Part shown: piece after piece, positions 28,240 to 35,271 of the stretch
How positions within the stretch are numbered: position 1 is the stretch's first letter
Layout: every line of letters begins with the position of its first letter
Assembly: GCF_002352765.1 (NCBI RefSeq)
Contig: NZ_KZ293963.1
Span: forward strand, 766,368-830,367
DNA from: Alteribacter populi
GTDB taxonomy: Bacteria; Bacillota; Bacilli; Bacillales; Salisediminibacteriaceae
Direction of reading: 5' to 3'
DNA: 64,000 bases
Notes under the pieces: model-generated
What the model was told of the DNA's origin: nothing
What the model saw: only the letters and a program-made list of their open reading frames with translations
The model's database searches: none
Program-made: the position numbers and the translations under genes

Positions 28240-29514
28240 CTATCCCTCCTTTCCTTGATCCGCCGGGCTAGTATCCGTTATCACTTGGTTAGTAGCCATA
28301 TCATTCTCATCCTCAGCAGAGTTCTCTTCGTCTTCTGTTTCTTTTCCGATTACGAGTCCTGAAAGAATTGAAACGCGCACGATAATCCCGCGAAGTTTTT
28401 CATCTTCCACAACAGCAATCGGATAGTTTGTTTCTGCTGCGATTGGAATTAATTGATCTAGTGGTGTATCAAGTTCTGCAGTGGCATAACCTTGGATGAG
28501 TAAGTCATCAATCGACTGATCACTGTCAATGGCTTTAACTGCATCATCAATCGTAAGTAACCCTTTTAGGACATTACCGCGATCGACAACAAAAATACTG
28601 GAGATGCCTTTTTCCTTCATTCGCCTTACCGCTACCCTTGGTCCGTCTTTCGATGAGGTAACCACGTCCGGTTTTTTCATGACATTTTCAGCAACAAGTA
28701 CCTTGGAGCGATCGACATCTTGAACGAAGCTCGCAACATAATCATTAGCAGGCTCTCTCATAATTTCTTCTGACGTACCAATTTGTACGATTGCACCGTC
28801 CTTCATAATCGCAATCCGATCACCAAGCTTTAATGCCTCATCCAAATCATGAGTAATAAAAAGGATTGTTCTATTTAGTTTATCTTGAAGCTCTAAAAGT
28901 TCATCTTGCATGTCTTTTCGAATGAGCGGATCTAGGGCGCTAAATGCTTCATCCATGAGAAGAATATCAGAATCCGTCGCAAGAGCTCGTGCCAGTCCAA
29001 CGCGTTGCTGCATCCCGCCGCTCAGTTCATCCGGATAACTGTTCTCATAACCACCAAGACCTACTGCTTCAATTGACTGTTTCGATTTTTCTTCACGTTC
29101 TTTCACTTCAATCCCTTGGATCTCTAGTCCATACTCTACGTTTTTTTGGATCGTTCGATGAGGTAAAAGAGCGAAACGTTGAAAAACCATCCCAAGTTTC
29201 GCCCTTCTCGTTTCTATGAGCGATTTTTTATTCATCTTTGTAATGTCTTCACCATCAATTAGCACTGATCCTGAAGTCGGTTCGATTAATCGATTCACAA
29301 GACGAATAAGTGTTGATTTTCCGCTCCCGGAAAGCCCCATAATCACAAAAAATTCCCCAGCCTCCACTTCAAAGCTTGCTTGGTTTACCCCTACGGTATT
29401 ACCTGACTCTTTTAAAATCTGATCCTTCGACTTCCCCTCTTTAAGAAGGGAAACGCCTCGTTTAGGATTCGGACCAAATACTTTCGTTAGATTACGCACT
29501 TCAATCTTCTTCAT
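28240..29514 (-). CDS. opuAA: Glycine betaine ABC importer ATPase with CBS domains
   Basis: The 424-residue protein has Walker A GLSGSGKST, Q-loop MVFQRFALLPHRTI, signature LSGGMQQRVGLARAL, Walker B ILLMDEAFSALDP (with Ala as in OpuAA/ProV) and LFITHDLDEALKLGDRIAIM. The C-terminal half carries a CBS pair (VMKKPDVVTSSKDGPRVAVRR... VDRGNVLKGLLTIDD... and NYPIAVVEDEKLRGIIVR), the ionic-strength sensor in OpuA systems. An acidic tail (KETEDEENSAEDEND) follows. First gene of opuAA-AB-AC. Confidence 0.93.
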   Translation of the reverse strand: MKKIEVRNLTKVFGPNPKRGVSLLKEGKSKDQILKESGNTVGVNQASFEVEAGEFFVIMGLSGSGKSTLIRLVNRLIEPTSGSVLIDGEDITKMNKKSLIETRRAKLGMVFQRFALLPHRTIQKNVEYGLEIQGIEVKEREEKSKQSIEAVGLGGYENSYPDELSGGMQQRVGLARALATDSDILLMDEAFSALDPLIRKDMQDELLELQDKLNRTILFITHDLDEALKLGDRIAIMKDGAIVQIGTSEEIMREPANDYVASFVQDVDRSKVLVAENVMKKPDVVTSSKDGPRVAVRRMKEKGISSIFVVDRGNVLKGLLTIDDAVKAIDSDQSIDDLLIQGYATAELDTPLDQLIPIAAETNYPIAVVEDEKLRGIIVRVSILSGLVIGKETEDEENSAEDENDMATNQVITDTSPADQGKEG

Positions 29515-29666
29515 TGGCGTTCTCCTTTATAAGTCCTTTATTCTCTGCTTACTATTTACAATTTCTGCTGATTCATGCATAAAAGTGGGAGGAAAATGGG
29601 CTTCTTCCTATTGAGATTAATGAGGTCGGATTAATTTAGTGTTCAATCGTTTTCCACAACCTAAAA

Positions 29667-29697
29667 AAAGCTGCCACCGACAAAGGTGACAGCTTCT
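29667..29697 (-). terminator. Terminator of the THUMP methyltransferase gene
   Basis: AAGCTGTCACC and GGTGGCAGCTT form a stem followed by a T run on the minus strand, eight bases after the stop codon. Confidence 0.8.
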
Positions 29698-29704
29698 GTA
29701 GCAT

Positions 29705-30862
29705 TTACTTATCTTCTTTTGGTTTCGGAGGTCTTGGTCCCCAATATTGATACAAATCCGTTTTAATATTCCCGTTATAAAGCTTACGTTTCTTCGTTGC
29801 TGTTTTTCCATAATACAACTCAAATTTTTCATGTGATGTAATCATATAGACAGACCATGTCGGAAGATACTCTCGGAAAGTAGCACCGACCTCTTTATAT
29901 AACTTTTCCACTTCCGCTTTTTCCCTCATCCGTTCTCCATAAGGAGGGTTACCAACAATAACCCCGTATTCTTTCTTTGAGCGTAAATCCTTCGCTTGCA
30001 TTTGCTTAAACGTAATCAAATCTGGAAAACCTGCTTCTTTAGCATTGTTTATAGCGAGGTCGACCATACGATGATCAATATCAGTCCCATATATTTCAAG
30101 AGGCTGATCATAATTTGCCAAATCTTCTGCCTCCTGCATTGCCGAGTCGAACCAGTTTTGTTCAAACCAATCCCAGCCTTCAAAAGCAAATTCCCGATTA
30201 AATCCCGGAGCAATATTTTGGCCAATCATCGCAGCTTCAATGGCTATCGTTCCGGAACCACAAAAGGGGTCGACAAAAGGACGATCAGGATGCCAATTTG
30301 TTAATTTAATCATCGCCGCAGCTAACGTTTCTTTAAGAGGCGCCTCGTTATGTAAATAGCGATACCCCCGTTTATGAAGGCCACTAGTTCCGCTCGTATC
30401 GATCGTGAGAGTAGCAATGTCCTTATGCAAAGCCACTTCAATACGATAAAAACCGCCGTTTTCATCGAACCAATCTTTTTTATAGGAAGCTTTCATTTTT
30501 TCCACGACGGCCTTTTTAACAATTGCCTGACAGTCAGAGATACTAAACAGTTGAGACTTTACCGATCGTCCAATAACAGGAAACTCTGCATTCTCAGGTA
30601 AGTAATCCGTCCAAGGCAATGCTTTTGTTTGTTCAAATAATTCTTCAAAGCTCGTCGCTTTAAATTCGCCCACTTTAATTTTAATTCGGTCCGCTGTACG
30701 CAGCCATAGATTCGTCCTTGCAATCCCGGTAGGGTCAGTTGTAAATGTCACTTTTCCATTCTCTACAGTTACATCATCATAGCCGAGTTCTTTTACCTCT
30801 TGGGCTACAATTGCTTCTAGTCCCATAGCAGCTGTCGCGATAAGAGTTACCTTTCCTTTCAA
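29705..30862 (-). CDS. THUMP-domain rRNA (guanine-N2) methyltransferase, RlmL-like
   Basis: The 385 residues begin with a THUMP domain (about 45-155), followed by a UPF0020-type SAM methyltransferase: FVDPFCGSGTIAIEAAMIGQ is the SAM loop, YGTDIDHRMVDLAINNA motif II, and VIVGNPPYGERM the NPPY catalytic motif. It corresponds to B. subtilis YpsC, equivalent to the N-terminal half of E. coli RlmL that methylates 23S rRNA G2445. The position next to rnpB matches B. subtilis. Confidence 0.88.
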   Translation of the reverse strand: MKGKVTLIATAAMGLEAIVAQEVKELGYDDVTVENGKVTFTTDPTGIARTNLWLRTADRIKIKVGEFKATSFEELFEQTKALPWTDYLPENAEFPVIGRSVKSQLFSISDCQAIVKKAVVEKMKASYKKDWFDENGGFYRIEVALHKDIATLTIDTSGTSGLHKRGYRYLHNEAPLKETLAAAMIKLTNWHPDRPFVDPFCGSGTIAIEAAMIGQNIAPGFNREFAFEGWDWFEQNWFDSAMQEAEDLANYDQPLEIYGTDIDHRMVDLAINNAKEAGFPDLITFKQMQAKDLRSKKEYGVIVGNPPYGERMREKAEVEKLYKEVGATFREYLPTWSVYMITSHEKFELYYGKTATKKRKLYNGNIKTDLYQYWGPRPPKPKEDK

Positions 30863-30916
30863 TGGTCGTCATTCCTTTCGTATTGAGAATCTCACTTCAC
30901 TCTCTTTACAATATGT

Positions 30917-30949
30917 AAAAAACCCCACGAACACAAGGTTGTGGAGTTA
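30917..30949 (-). terminator. Terminator of rnpB
   Basis: On the minus strand AACTCCAC pairs with GTGGGGTT and is followed by TTTT, about 12 bases after the mature RNA end. Confidence 0.75.
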
Positions 30950-30960
30950 CATTTCAAAAC

Positions 30961-31377
30961 GTTGCGCCCATTGCGCTCTGTAAGCCATGTTCTGTTCCAT
31001 TGTACTACAAACGGGGATTGCCCTCGTACTCCGGTGGTAATCATCTATCTGCAGGTGTCACTCGTGCACCTGTCCCCCTCTCCGTTGAGTTCCATTGAGG
31101 GGATGCCCCTACCATATTTTGGGTTTCTCGCTCGTGGGGTTTACCTCGTTCCACTCTGTTCATTTCTAAACAGACTTCGTCACTGTGGCACTTTCAAGGG
31201 TAGTAGACCGTATCCTAATAGGACGTAGGTTGTTTCCCTGCCGTTAGCCAATAAAAGACTACCTTGACTTATGAATTGGTCAAGCACGAACACTACAGTC
31301 ACTCTCAGACTGTGCGAGCATGGACTTTCCTCTACACGTAAAAACGTGCAGCGATTACCCGAACACAAAAGACGCTT
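30961..31377 (-). ncRNA. rnpB: RNase P RNA, type B
   Basis: The minus strand reads the conserved type B core: TTCGGGTAATCGCTGC, GAGGAAAGTCCATGCTCGC, GTAGTGTTCGTGC, GAAAGTGCCACAGTGACGAA, GTGGAACG, GTAAACCCC, GAGCGAGAAACCCAAA and finally ACATGGCTTACAGA. Helix P1 can be drawn between GCGTC..TTGTGTTC at the 5' end and GAGCGCAA..GGGCGC at the 3' end, which sets the ends to within a few bases. It is the catalytic RNA that matures tRNA 5' ends, and it is flanked by gpsB and the ypsC homologue as in B. subtilis. Confidence 0.97.
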
Positions 31378-31408
31378 CGTTACTACCGTTTTATTTGCGA
31401 CAAAGAAT

Positions 31409-31438
31409 AGTATACCATAAAAGGAATTCAAAAAGCAA
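31409..31438 (-). promoter_or_regulatory. Candidate rnpB promoter
   Basis: On the minus strand TATACT (31409-31414) lies 18 bases after TTGCTT (31433-31438). The predicted start is about 25 bases before the mature 5' end. Confidence 0.45.
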
Positions 31439-31467
31439 CAGGTAGGTTACATTTCCATCCCGCATGC

Positions 31468-31860
31468 TTACTTGTTCATCTGTATTGCTTGTCTTGCCAA
31501 TACATCGGCTTCTTTGTTTTGTTTACTCGGAATCCATTTAGTAAAACAATGGTCAAAATGAATGTCGATCAGCTTAAGAGCTTCTGTTAAGTAAGTTTCA
31601 AAACTGCTTCGTTTTACGTATTCTTTTTCAAGAGCATCAGCAACAATTTGTGAGTCAGTACGAATAGAGAGAATTTTAAACTCATGCTCCGCACACAGTT
31701 TCAACGCTTCTAACAAAGCTGCAAATTCAGCTTGGTGGTTCGATAAAGTACCTAAAGGAACAGACTTCCGCAATACGTAACCTTCACCTTTTATGAAAAC
31801 CCCAGCACCGGAAAGACCAGGATTACCGGCACTTGCTCCATCAATATATACTTCAACCAA
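31468..31860 (-). CDS. RNase HI-like (reverse transcriptase-like) protein
   Basis: This 130-residue RNase H fold has the four acidic active-site positions in place: EVYIDGASAGNPG (Asp7), SNHQAEFAALLEAL, SIRTDSQIVADAL and NKEADVLARQA. It lacks an N-terminal hybrid-binding domain. Family members (B. subtilis YpdQ/YpeP-type) are RNase HI homologues whose activity on RNA:DNA hybrids varies. It lies between gpsB and rnpB, where B. subtilis has no such gene, so it may be a lineage-specific insertion. It starts 13 bp after gpsB ends. Confidence 0.8.
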   Translation of the reverse strand: MVEVYIDGASAGNPGLSGAGVFIKGEGYVLRKSVPLGTLSNHQAEFAALLEALKLCAEHEFKILSIRTDSQIVADALEKEYVKRSSFETYLTEALKLIDIHFDHCFTKWIPSKQNKEADVLARQAIQMNK

Positions 31861-31873
31861 GGTCTAAACCTCG

Positions 31874-32185
31874 CTATTCGTTTAACTTACTGCCAAATAC
31901 GTGTTTTTCCAAGTTCGATAAACGTCTTAGAATGTCATAGTTCGTATTGCCGTTTTGGGGTTGTGGCTGATGTCGCTTCGTTTGCTCATTAAGTGTCGTA
32001 GCTTCTTTTTTCAAACGTTCCGTTTCTTTCTCTAAAAATTGAATTCGTTTTTCATACGCATCGTAATCTTTTATTATTTGATCAAGGAACTGGTCCACTT
32101 CATCTTGACTGTATCCGCGTATCGTAGTTTTAAATTCTTTTTCGAGAATTTCTTTTGGTGTTAAACGAGCAATCTTCTTTTGCAT
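31874..32185 (-). CDS. gpsB: Cell division regulator GpsB
   Basis: The 103-residue DivIVA-like protein has the N-terminal membrane- and partner-binding domain ([42 protein letters not shown]), then a coiled coil, a Gln/Asn linker ([18 protein letters not shown]) and the short trimerising C-terminal helix NLEKHVFG. It couples septal and lateral wall synthesis by binding penicillin-binding proteins. The ATG at 32185 with GAGGTG upstream was chosen; a longer TTG-started frame adds only MTEVNA. Confidence 0.92.
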   Translation of the reverse strand: MQKKIARLTPKEILEKEFKTTIRGYSQDEVDQFLDQIIKDYDAYEKRIQFLEKETERLKKEATTLNEQTKRHQPQPQNGNTNYDILRRLSNLEKHVFGSKLNE

Positions 32186-32247
32186 TGCGTTCACCTCTGT
32201 CAATGTACATGATTATTTTCTTATTTTTTCAGAAACCGCTCTTGTTG

Positions 32248-32805
32248 TCAATTCCAGTCTTCCTGCTGGTCACGTATGGATTCTTCGATATCATCCGGTG
32301 TTAAATAATAAACTGGATAATCGGTTGCCTCATGCTTTTTGTTTGCATACGTTAAATAATAATCCGGTGATCCGGGTGTGAATTCATCATACAGGACGAG
32401 AAAGGCATGACTTTTGTCGACAATGAATTGATTTTTCATTCTTAGTTGAGCCGGATTTTCATAAGGTCTCTTCGTTATATGTTCAGTAAAATCACTTTGG
32501 GACCAAATCGCTTGGTAGCTTTCCTTCCACGTCTCTTTCCAACGTCCTTCTTGTTCGTAAAATGGGGCTAATGTAGCCAATTGCAAATCAGGATAGTCTT
32601 GTTTTAATTCGATAAGGGCTTCAGCTGCCCAGTGTTCAACTCCTGGTTGTCCACTTGTAATAAGCCATTTAAAATCTATTTCTTCTTTTAAGACTTGAAT
32701 TTTTCTTTTAATCGCTTCCTTCAAATAAGGTAAATGTGGGTGCTTTTCGTCAAAGATTCCTAATTCGTGGGGCTTATAACCAGTCACTGCAAGGGCTTCA
32801 TACAT
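32248..32805 (-). CDS. ypsA: SLOG-family protein YpsA (UPF0398)
   Basis: The 185-residue DUF1273 protein begins MYEALAVTGYKPHELGIF with the glycine-containing nucleotide-binding loop of the SLOG/Rossmann superfamily, followed by WLITSGQPGVEHWAAEALIEL. It probably binds a nucleotide such as ADP-ribose or NAD; in B. subtilis overexpression affects cell division, consistent with linkage to gpsB. The function remains unproven. It is 62 bp upstream of gpsB on the same strand. Confidence 0.9.
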   Translation of the reverse strand: MYEALAVTGYKPHELGIFDEKHPHLPYLKEAIKRKIQVLKEEIDFKWLITSGQPGVEHWAAEALIELKQDYPDLQLATLAPFYEQEGRWKETWKESYQAIWSQSDFTEHITKRPYENPAQLRMKNQFIVDKSHAFLVLYDEFTPGSPDYYLTYANKKHEATDYPVYYLTPDDIEESIRDQQEDWN

Positions 32806-32866
32806 ATGTATTCCTACCTTTCCCCTTTATCATAACATAGCCTGAGGTTAGGAAATACGTGAAATT

Positions 32867-32906
32867 ATCAAAAAAAGAGCGGACTCATCCGAGGATGGTC
32901 CGCCCA
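32867..32906 (-). terminator. Terminator of cotD
   Basis: GCGGACCATCC pairs with GGATGAGTCCGC, followed by a run of T residues, ten bases after the cotD stop. Confidence 0.75.
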
Positions 32907-32915
32907 CCTTTTAAG

Positions 32916-33437
32916 CTAGCAGCACTTTCCTTTACCTTTGCCATGTTGCGCTCCAGCTACTTGACCTGGAAAACCCATGTTTGGATGTGCTTGCGCCCCT
33001 GCTACTTGACCTGGAAAGCCCATGTTCGGATGTGCTTGCGCCCCTGCTACTTGACCTGGAAAGCCCATGTTCGGATGTGCTTGCGCTCCTGCTACTTGAC
33101 CTGAAAAGCCCATGTTCGGATGTGCTTGCGCTCCTGCTACTTGACCTGGAAAGCCCATGTTCGGATGTGCTTGCGCTCCTGCTACTTGGCCTGGCCCCAT
33201 TTGCGCACCTGCCACTTGAGGTCCACCATTGATATGCTGATGAGACACTTGGTCTACTTGAGAAGCGGTGTGTGGATAACTATGCACGTGTTTATACAAA
33301 TGGTGATTTACGTTCGTCGTGTGCGTTGGATGCACTTCAGGAACGATATATTCACAACATGAGTGTGTCACTTGTTGCTGTGTAGGATGCACGCGCGGTG
33401 GCATACACTGAGCTTTTGTACGCGGACGTTTAAACAT
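32916..33437 (-). CDS. cotD: Spore coat protein D with expanded C-terminal repeat
   Basis: The 173-residue protein has an N-terminal half that keeps the CotD pattern: CMPPRVHPTQQQVTHSCCEYIVPEVHPTHTTNVNHHLYKHVHSYPHT, rich in His, Cys and Tyr, with VDQVSHQHINGG. Known CotD proteins are about 75 residues. The extra C-terminus is five copies of a 15-residue unit (GQVAGAQAHPNMGFP), ending in HGKGKGKCC. The protein is an inner spore coat component cross-linked late in sporulation. The next gene on the strand is ypsA, and cotD lies between ypsA and mrfB as in B. subtilis. Strong ribosome site AAAGGAGGA. Confidence 0.88.
   Translation of the reverse strand: MFKRPRTKAQCMPPRVHPTQQQVTHSCCEYIVPEVHPTHTTNVNHHLYKHVHSYPHTASQVDQVSHQHINGGPQVAGAQMGPGQVAGAQAHPNMGFPGQVAGAQAHPNMGFSGQVAGAQAHPNMGFPGQVAGAQAHPNMGFPGQVAGAQAHPNMGFPGQVAGAQHGKGKGKCC
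32950..33204. repeat. 45-bp tandem repeat inside cotD
   Basis: Five 45-base units start at 32950, 32995, 33040, 33085 and 33130, with a shortened 30-base unit to 33204. Units differ at only a few bases (one changes FPG to FSG), so expansion is recent or homogenised. The length is a multiple of three, which keeps the frame. Confidence 0.92.
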
Positions 33438-33825
33438 ACGCTGTATTCCTCCTTTTTGATTCGGTACACTATCAACCTATGTGAGTCCCTACATACATGT
33501 ACTAGTTATAAAACCTATTTTTGGTGTTTTTCTATGTGTTAGTGCCTGAATAAAAGGGATATTGTGTATAGGGTCGTTTATTCTTTTTCATTTTAAATTA
33601 CTAAAGTAAAAACCGAAACAAAAAAGGCTTTCTTACAAGCCCTTAATGTGTTTGTTCAACAAAGAAGATTAAACCCTTGCTCGAAAGGAGGACAAAAAGA
33701 GCCGAGAAGATCGAGGCGCAGAAGTCTCGAAGCCCAGAGCGTAGGTGATTACTACGTGAGGACTGGAGAGACGATGCAACAAAGAGATTCGACAGCTATT
33801 TTTCCCGGACTTTTTGAACATCCTA
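33438..33825. other. Intergenic region with repeat E copy 1
   Basis: This region holds the cotD promoter side and a purine-rich stretch (33670-33790) without credible coding. CGGACTTTTTGAACATCCT at 33806-33824 recurs, nearly unchanged, at 63211-63229. The plus-strand frame 33648-33878 has no ribosome site and is not supported. Confidence 0.4.
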
Positions 33826-33933
33826 TTAAAGAGTTAGAAACGGAAACTCGACCGCCCCATCCCTCGCCTCTGTCATAAACCAAAACGTAAAGCCAATCAC
33901 TGCAAAGAACATTAATAAGATCATCGTTTTCAT
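33826..33933 (-). CDS. Small membrane peptide, 35 codons
   Basis: The ATG at 33933 has GGGAGAG upstream. The peptide is MKTMILLMFFAVIGFTFWFM followed by a polar tail (TEARDGAVEFPFLTL): one N-terminal helix and a short exterior tail. The stop abuts repeat E. The layout is typical of small Bacillus membrane peptides, but I recognise no family. Confidence 0.45.
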   Translation of the reverse strand: MKTMILLMFFAVIGFTFWFMTEARDGAVEFPFLTL

Positions 33934-34198
33934 GCTTTCTCTCCCACTTAAAAAACTTTACTATCGTATTGTAAGAATTTCCTATGAAATAATCAACAGG
34001 TATTTTGCAGAAAATTGCATTTTTCTTACCATTTCGTCATGATTTTCTCAAAAAACAGGCTAAAACACCCAAAGAAACTACACGATACTCGAATAAGCGC
34101 AAAATCTGCGCTCACCCGGGAAATACCCAAAAGTTTATTTCCGTGTTATATTGGGAAAAGATAATTAATAATATAAAAATTGGGGGAGTGAGTGAACA

Positions 34199-34507
34199 AT
34201 GCCAAAAGTAGAAGTACCTGGATATGGATCATTCGATACTTCAAAAGGAACGAAGCTTGTTCTAGCGCTGGAGGACAATGGTATTGATATTCTTCATCGA
34301 TGCGGAGGAAAAGCTAAATGTACAACCTGTCGCGTAGAAGTACATGAAGGAACATTCGAACCTAGGGGTGAAGCAGAAAAAGCGAAATCACTAGAAGAAA
34401 ACTGTCGCCTTTCCTGCCAGGTCAGCGTTCAATCCGACGTTAAAGTGACACCGAAAATGACTGTGTCATCTTCAGGAATGGATCCAGGTCCAAGACCAGA
34501 AAAATAA
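34199..34507 (+). CDS. Plant-type [2Fe-2S] ferredoxin
   Basis: The 102-residue ferredoxin fold has the cluster motif C-x5-C-x2-C in HRCGGKAKCTTC plus a distal Cys in CRLSCQVSV, about 28 residues later. It is a small soluble electron carrier; the redox partner is unknown. The start is ATG behind GGGGGAG. It lies convergent to the exonuclease gene, with a shared terminator between them. Confidence 0.88.
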   Translation: MPKVEVPGYGSFDTSKGTKLVLALEDNGIDILHRCGGKAKCTTCRVEVHEGTFEPRGEAEKAKSLEENCRLSCQVSVQSDVKVTPKMTVSSSGMDPGPRPEK

Positions 34508-34517
34508 AAATATCGAA

Positions 34518-35270
34518 TTAAGATCGCAGGACCGGGTTTCTGCGATCTTTTGTTATTTTCTGAAGATCACCGTAAGTGTAGATCTCTTTTTTCTTAAGCT
34601 CATCGACTAAATACATAAAGACTTCAGCTGTCATGTGAGCGTCATTTAACGCATGGTGGCGCATTCTTTTTTCAATGCCTAGCCTCTTAATCAGGTGATC
34701 GAGGCTATTTTTCTCATTTGGATAAAGGTAGTTCGCAATTTCATAGGCATCGACAAAATAGGGATTAAATTTGGAGAGCCCCCACCTCTTAGAGAGCTCT
34801 TTTAAGAAAACGACATCAAAACTTGCAGGATAGGCGACAATGACCGTATTTGACATGAACTGTACAAAACGAAAGAAACCGACAAGAAAGGGTTCTCCCT
34901 CTTTAATATCCTTTCGGCTCAACCCTGTTAATTCCGTCACATCGTCCGATACTGGTTTAAACGGTCGGACAACCTCATAAAAATGTTCAGGGAATTTAAT
35001 ATGATTCGCATTTACCTTCATCGCTCCTATTGAAATGACTTCATCCCCCATCCGTGGGAAAAAGCCAGTCGTCTCCAAATCGAAAACGGTAAATGTTAGC
35101 TCATCAAGAGAAACGTCATCAATGCTCCCTTCAGGTTGAAGGTCCATCATTTCTGCAATTAACGCATCGTATAGTGCACGGTTTTTTTTAACCCACCTTC
35201 GTTTCATTTGATGAAAAAAGTGGATATCAAAAAGAATGTAGCGTAAATAGTGTAGTATGGATACCTCCAT
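34518..35270 (-). CDS. DnaQ-like 3'-5' exonuclease
   Basis: The 250-residue protein has ExoI FTVFDLETTGFFP (Asp, Glu), ExoII SNTVIVAYPASFDVVFL (Asp) and ExoIII HHALNDAHMTAEVF (His, Asp), so it has all the DEDDh catalytic positions. An N-terminal basic segment of about 65 residues precedes the domain. I chose the ATG at 35270 because GGGGGC lies at good spacing and the earlier TTG does not. It starts one base after the DUF294 protein stop, a coupled pair also seen in other bacteria. Possible role in nucleotide or DNA damage turnover. Confidence 0.85.
   Translation of the reverse strand: MEVSILHYLRYILFDIHFFHQMKRRWVKKNRALYDALIAEMMDLQPEGSIDDVSLDELTFTVFDLETTGFFPRMGDEVISIGAMKVNANHIKFPEHFYEVVRPFKPVSDDVTELTGLSRKDIKEGEPFLVGFFRFVQFMSNTVIVAYPASFDVVFLKELSKRWGLSKFNPYFVDAYEIANYLYPNEKNSLDHLIKRLGIEKRMRHHALNDAHMTAEVFMYLVDELKKKEIYTYGDLQKITKDRRNPVLRS
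34521..34550. terminator. Bidirectional terminator between ferredoxin and exonuclease genes
   Basis: AAGATCGCAG pairs with CTGCGATCTT around a GACCGGGTTT loop, with T residues on the plus strand. It overlaps the end of the exonuclease reading frame. Confidence 0.75.
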
Positions 35271-35271
35271 G

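Noticed and set aside
31180..31431. 83-codon minus-strand frame inside rnpB
   Set aside because: It lies within the RNase P RNA and has no ribosome site; the conserved RNA core explains the sequence.
32950..33204. Regular 45-bp spacing considered as a CRISPR array
   Set aside because: Units are contiguous, with no variable spacers, and encode a protein repeat in frame.
32859..33362. Several plus-strand frames opposite cotD with repeated residues
   Set aside because: They are shadows of the 45-bp tandem repeat in cotD; none has a ribosome site.
33648..33878. 76-codon plus-strand frame
   Set aside because: No ribosome site, unnatural basic composition, and it overlaps a dispersed repeat and a better minus-strand small ORF.
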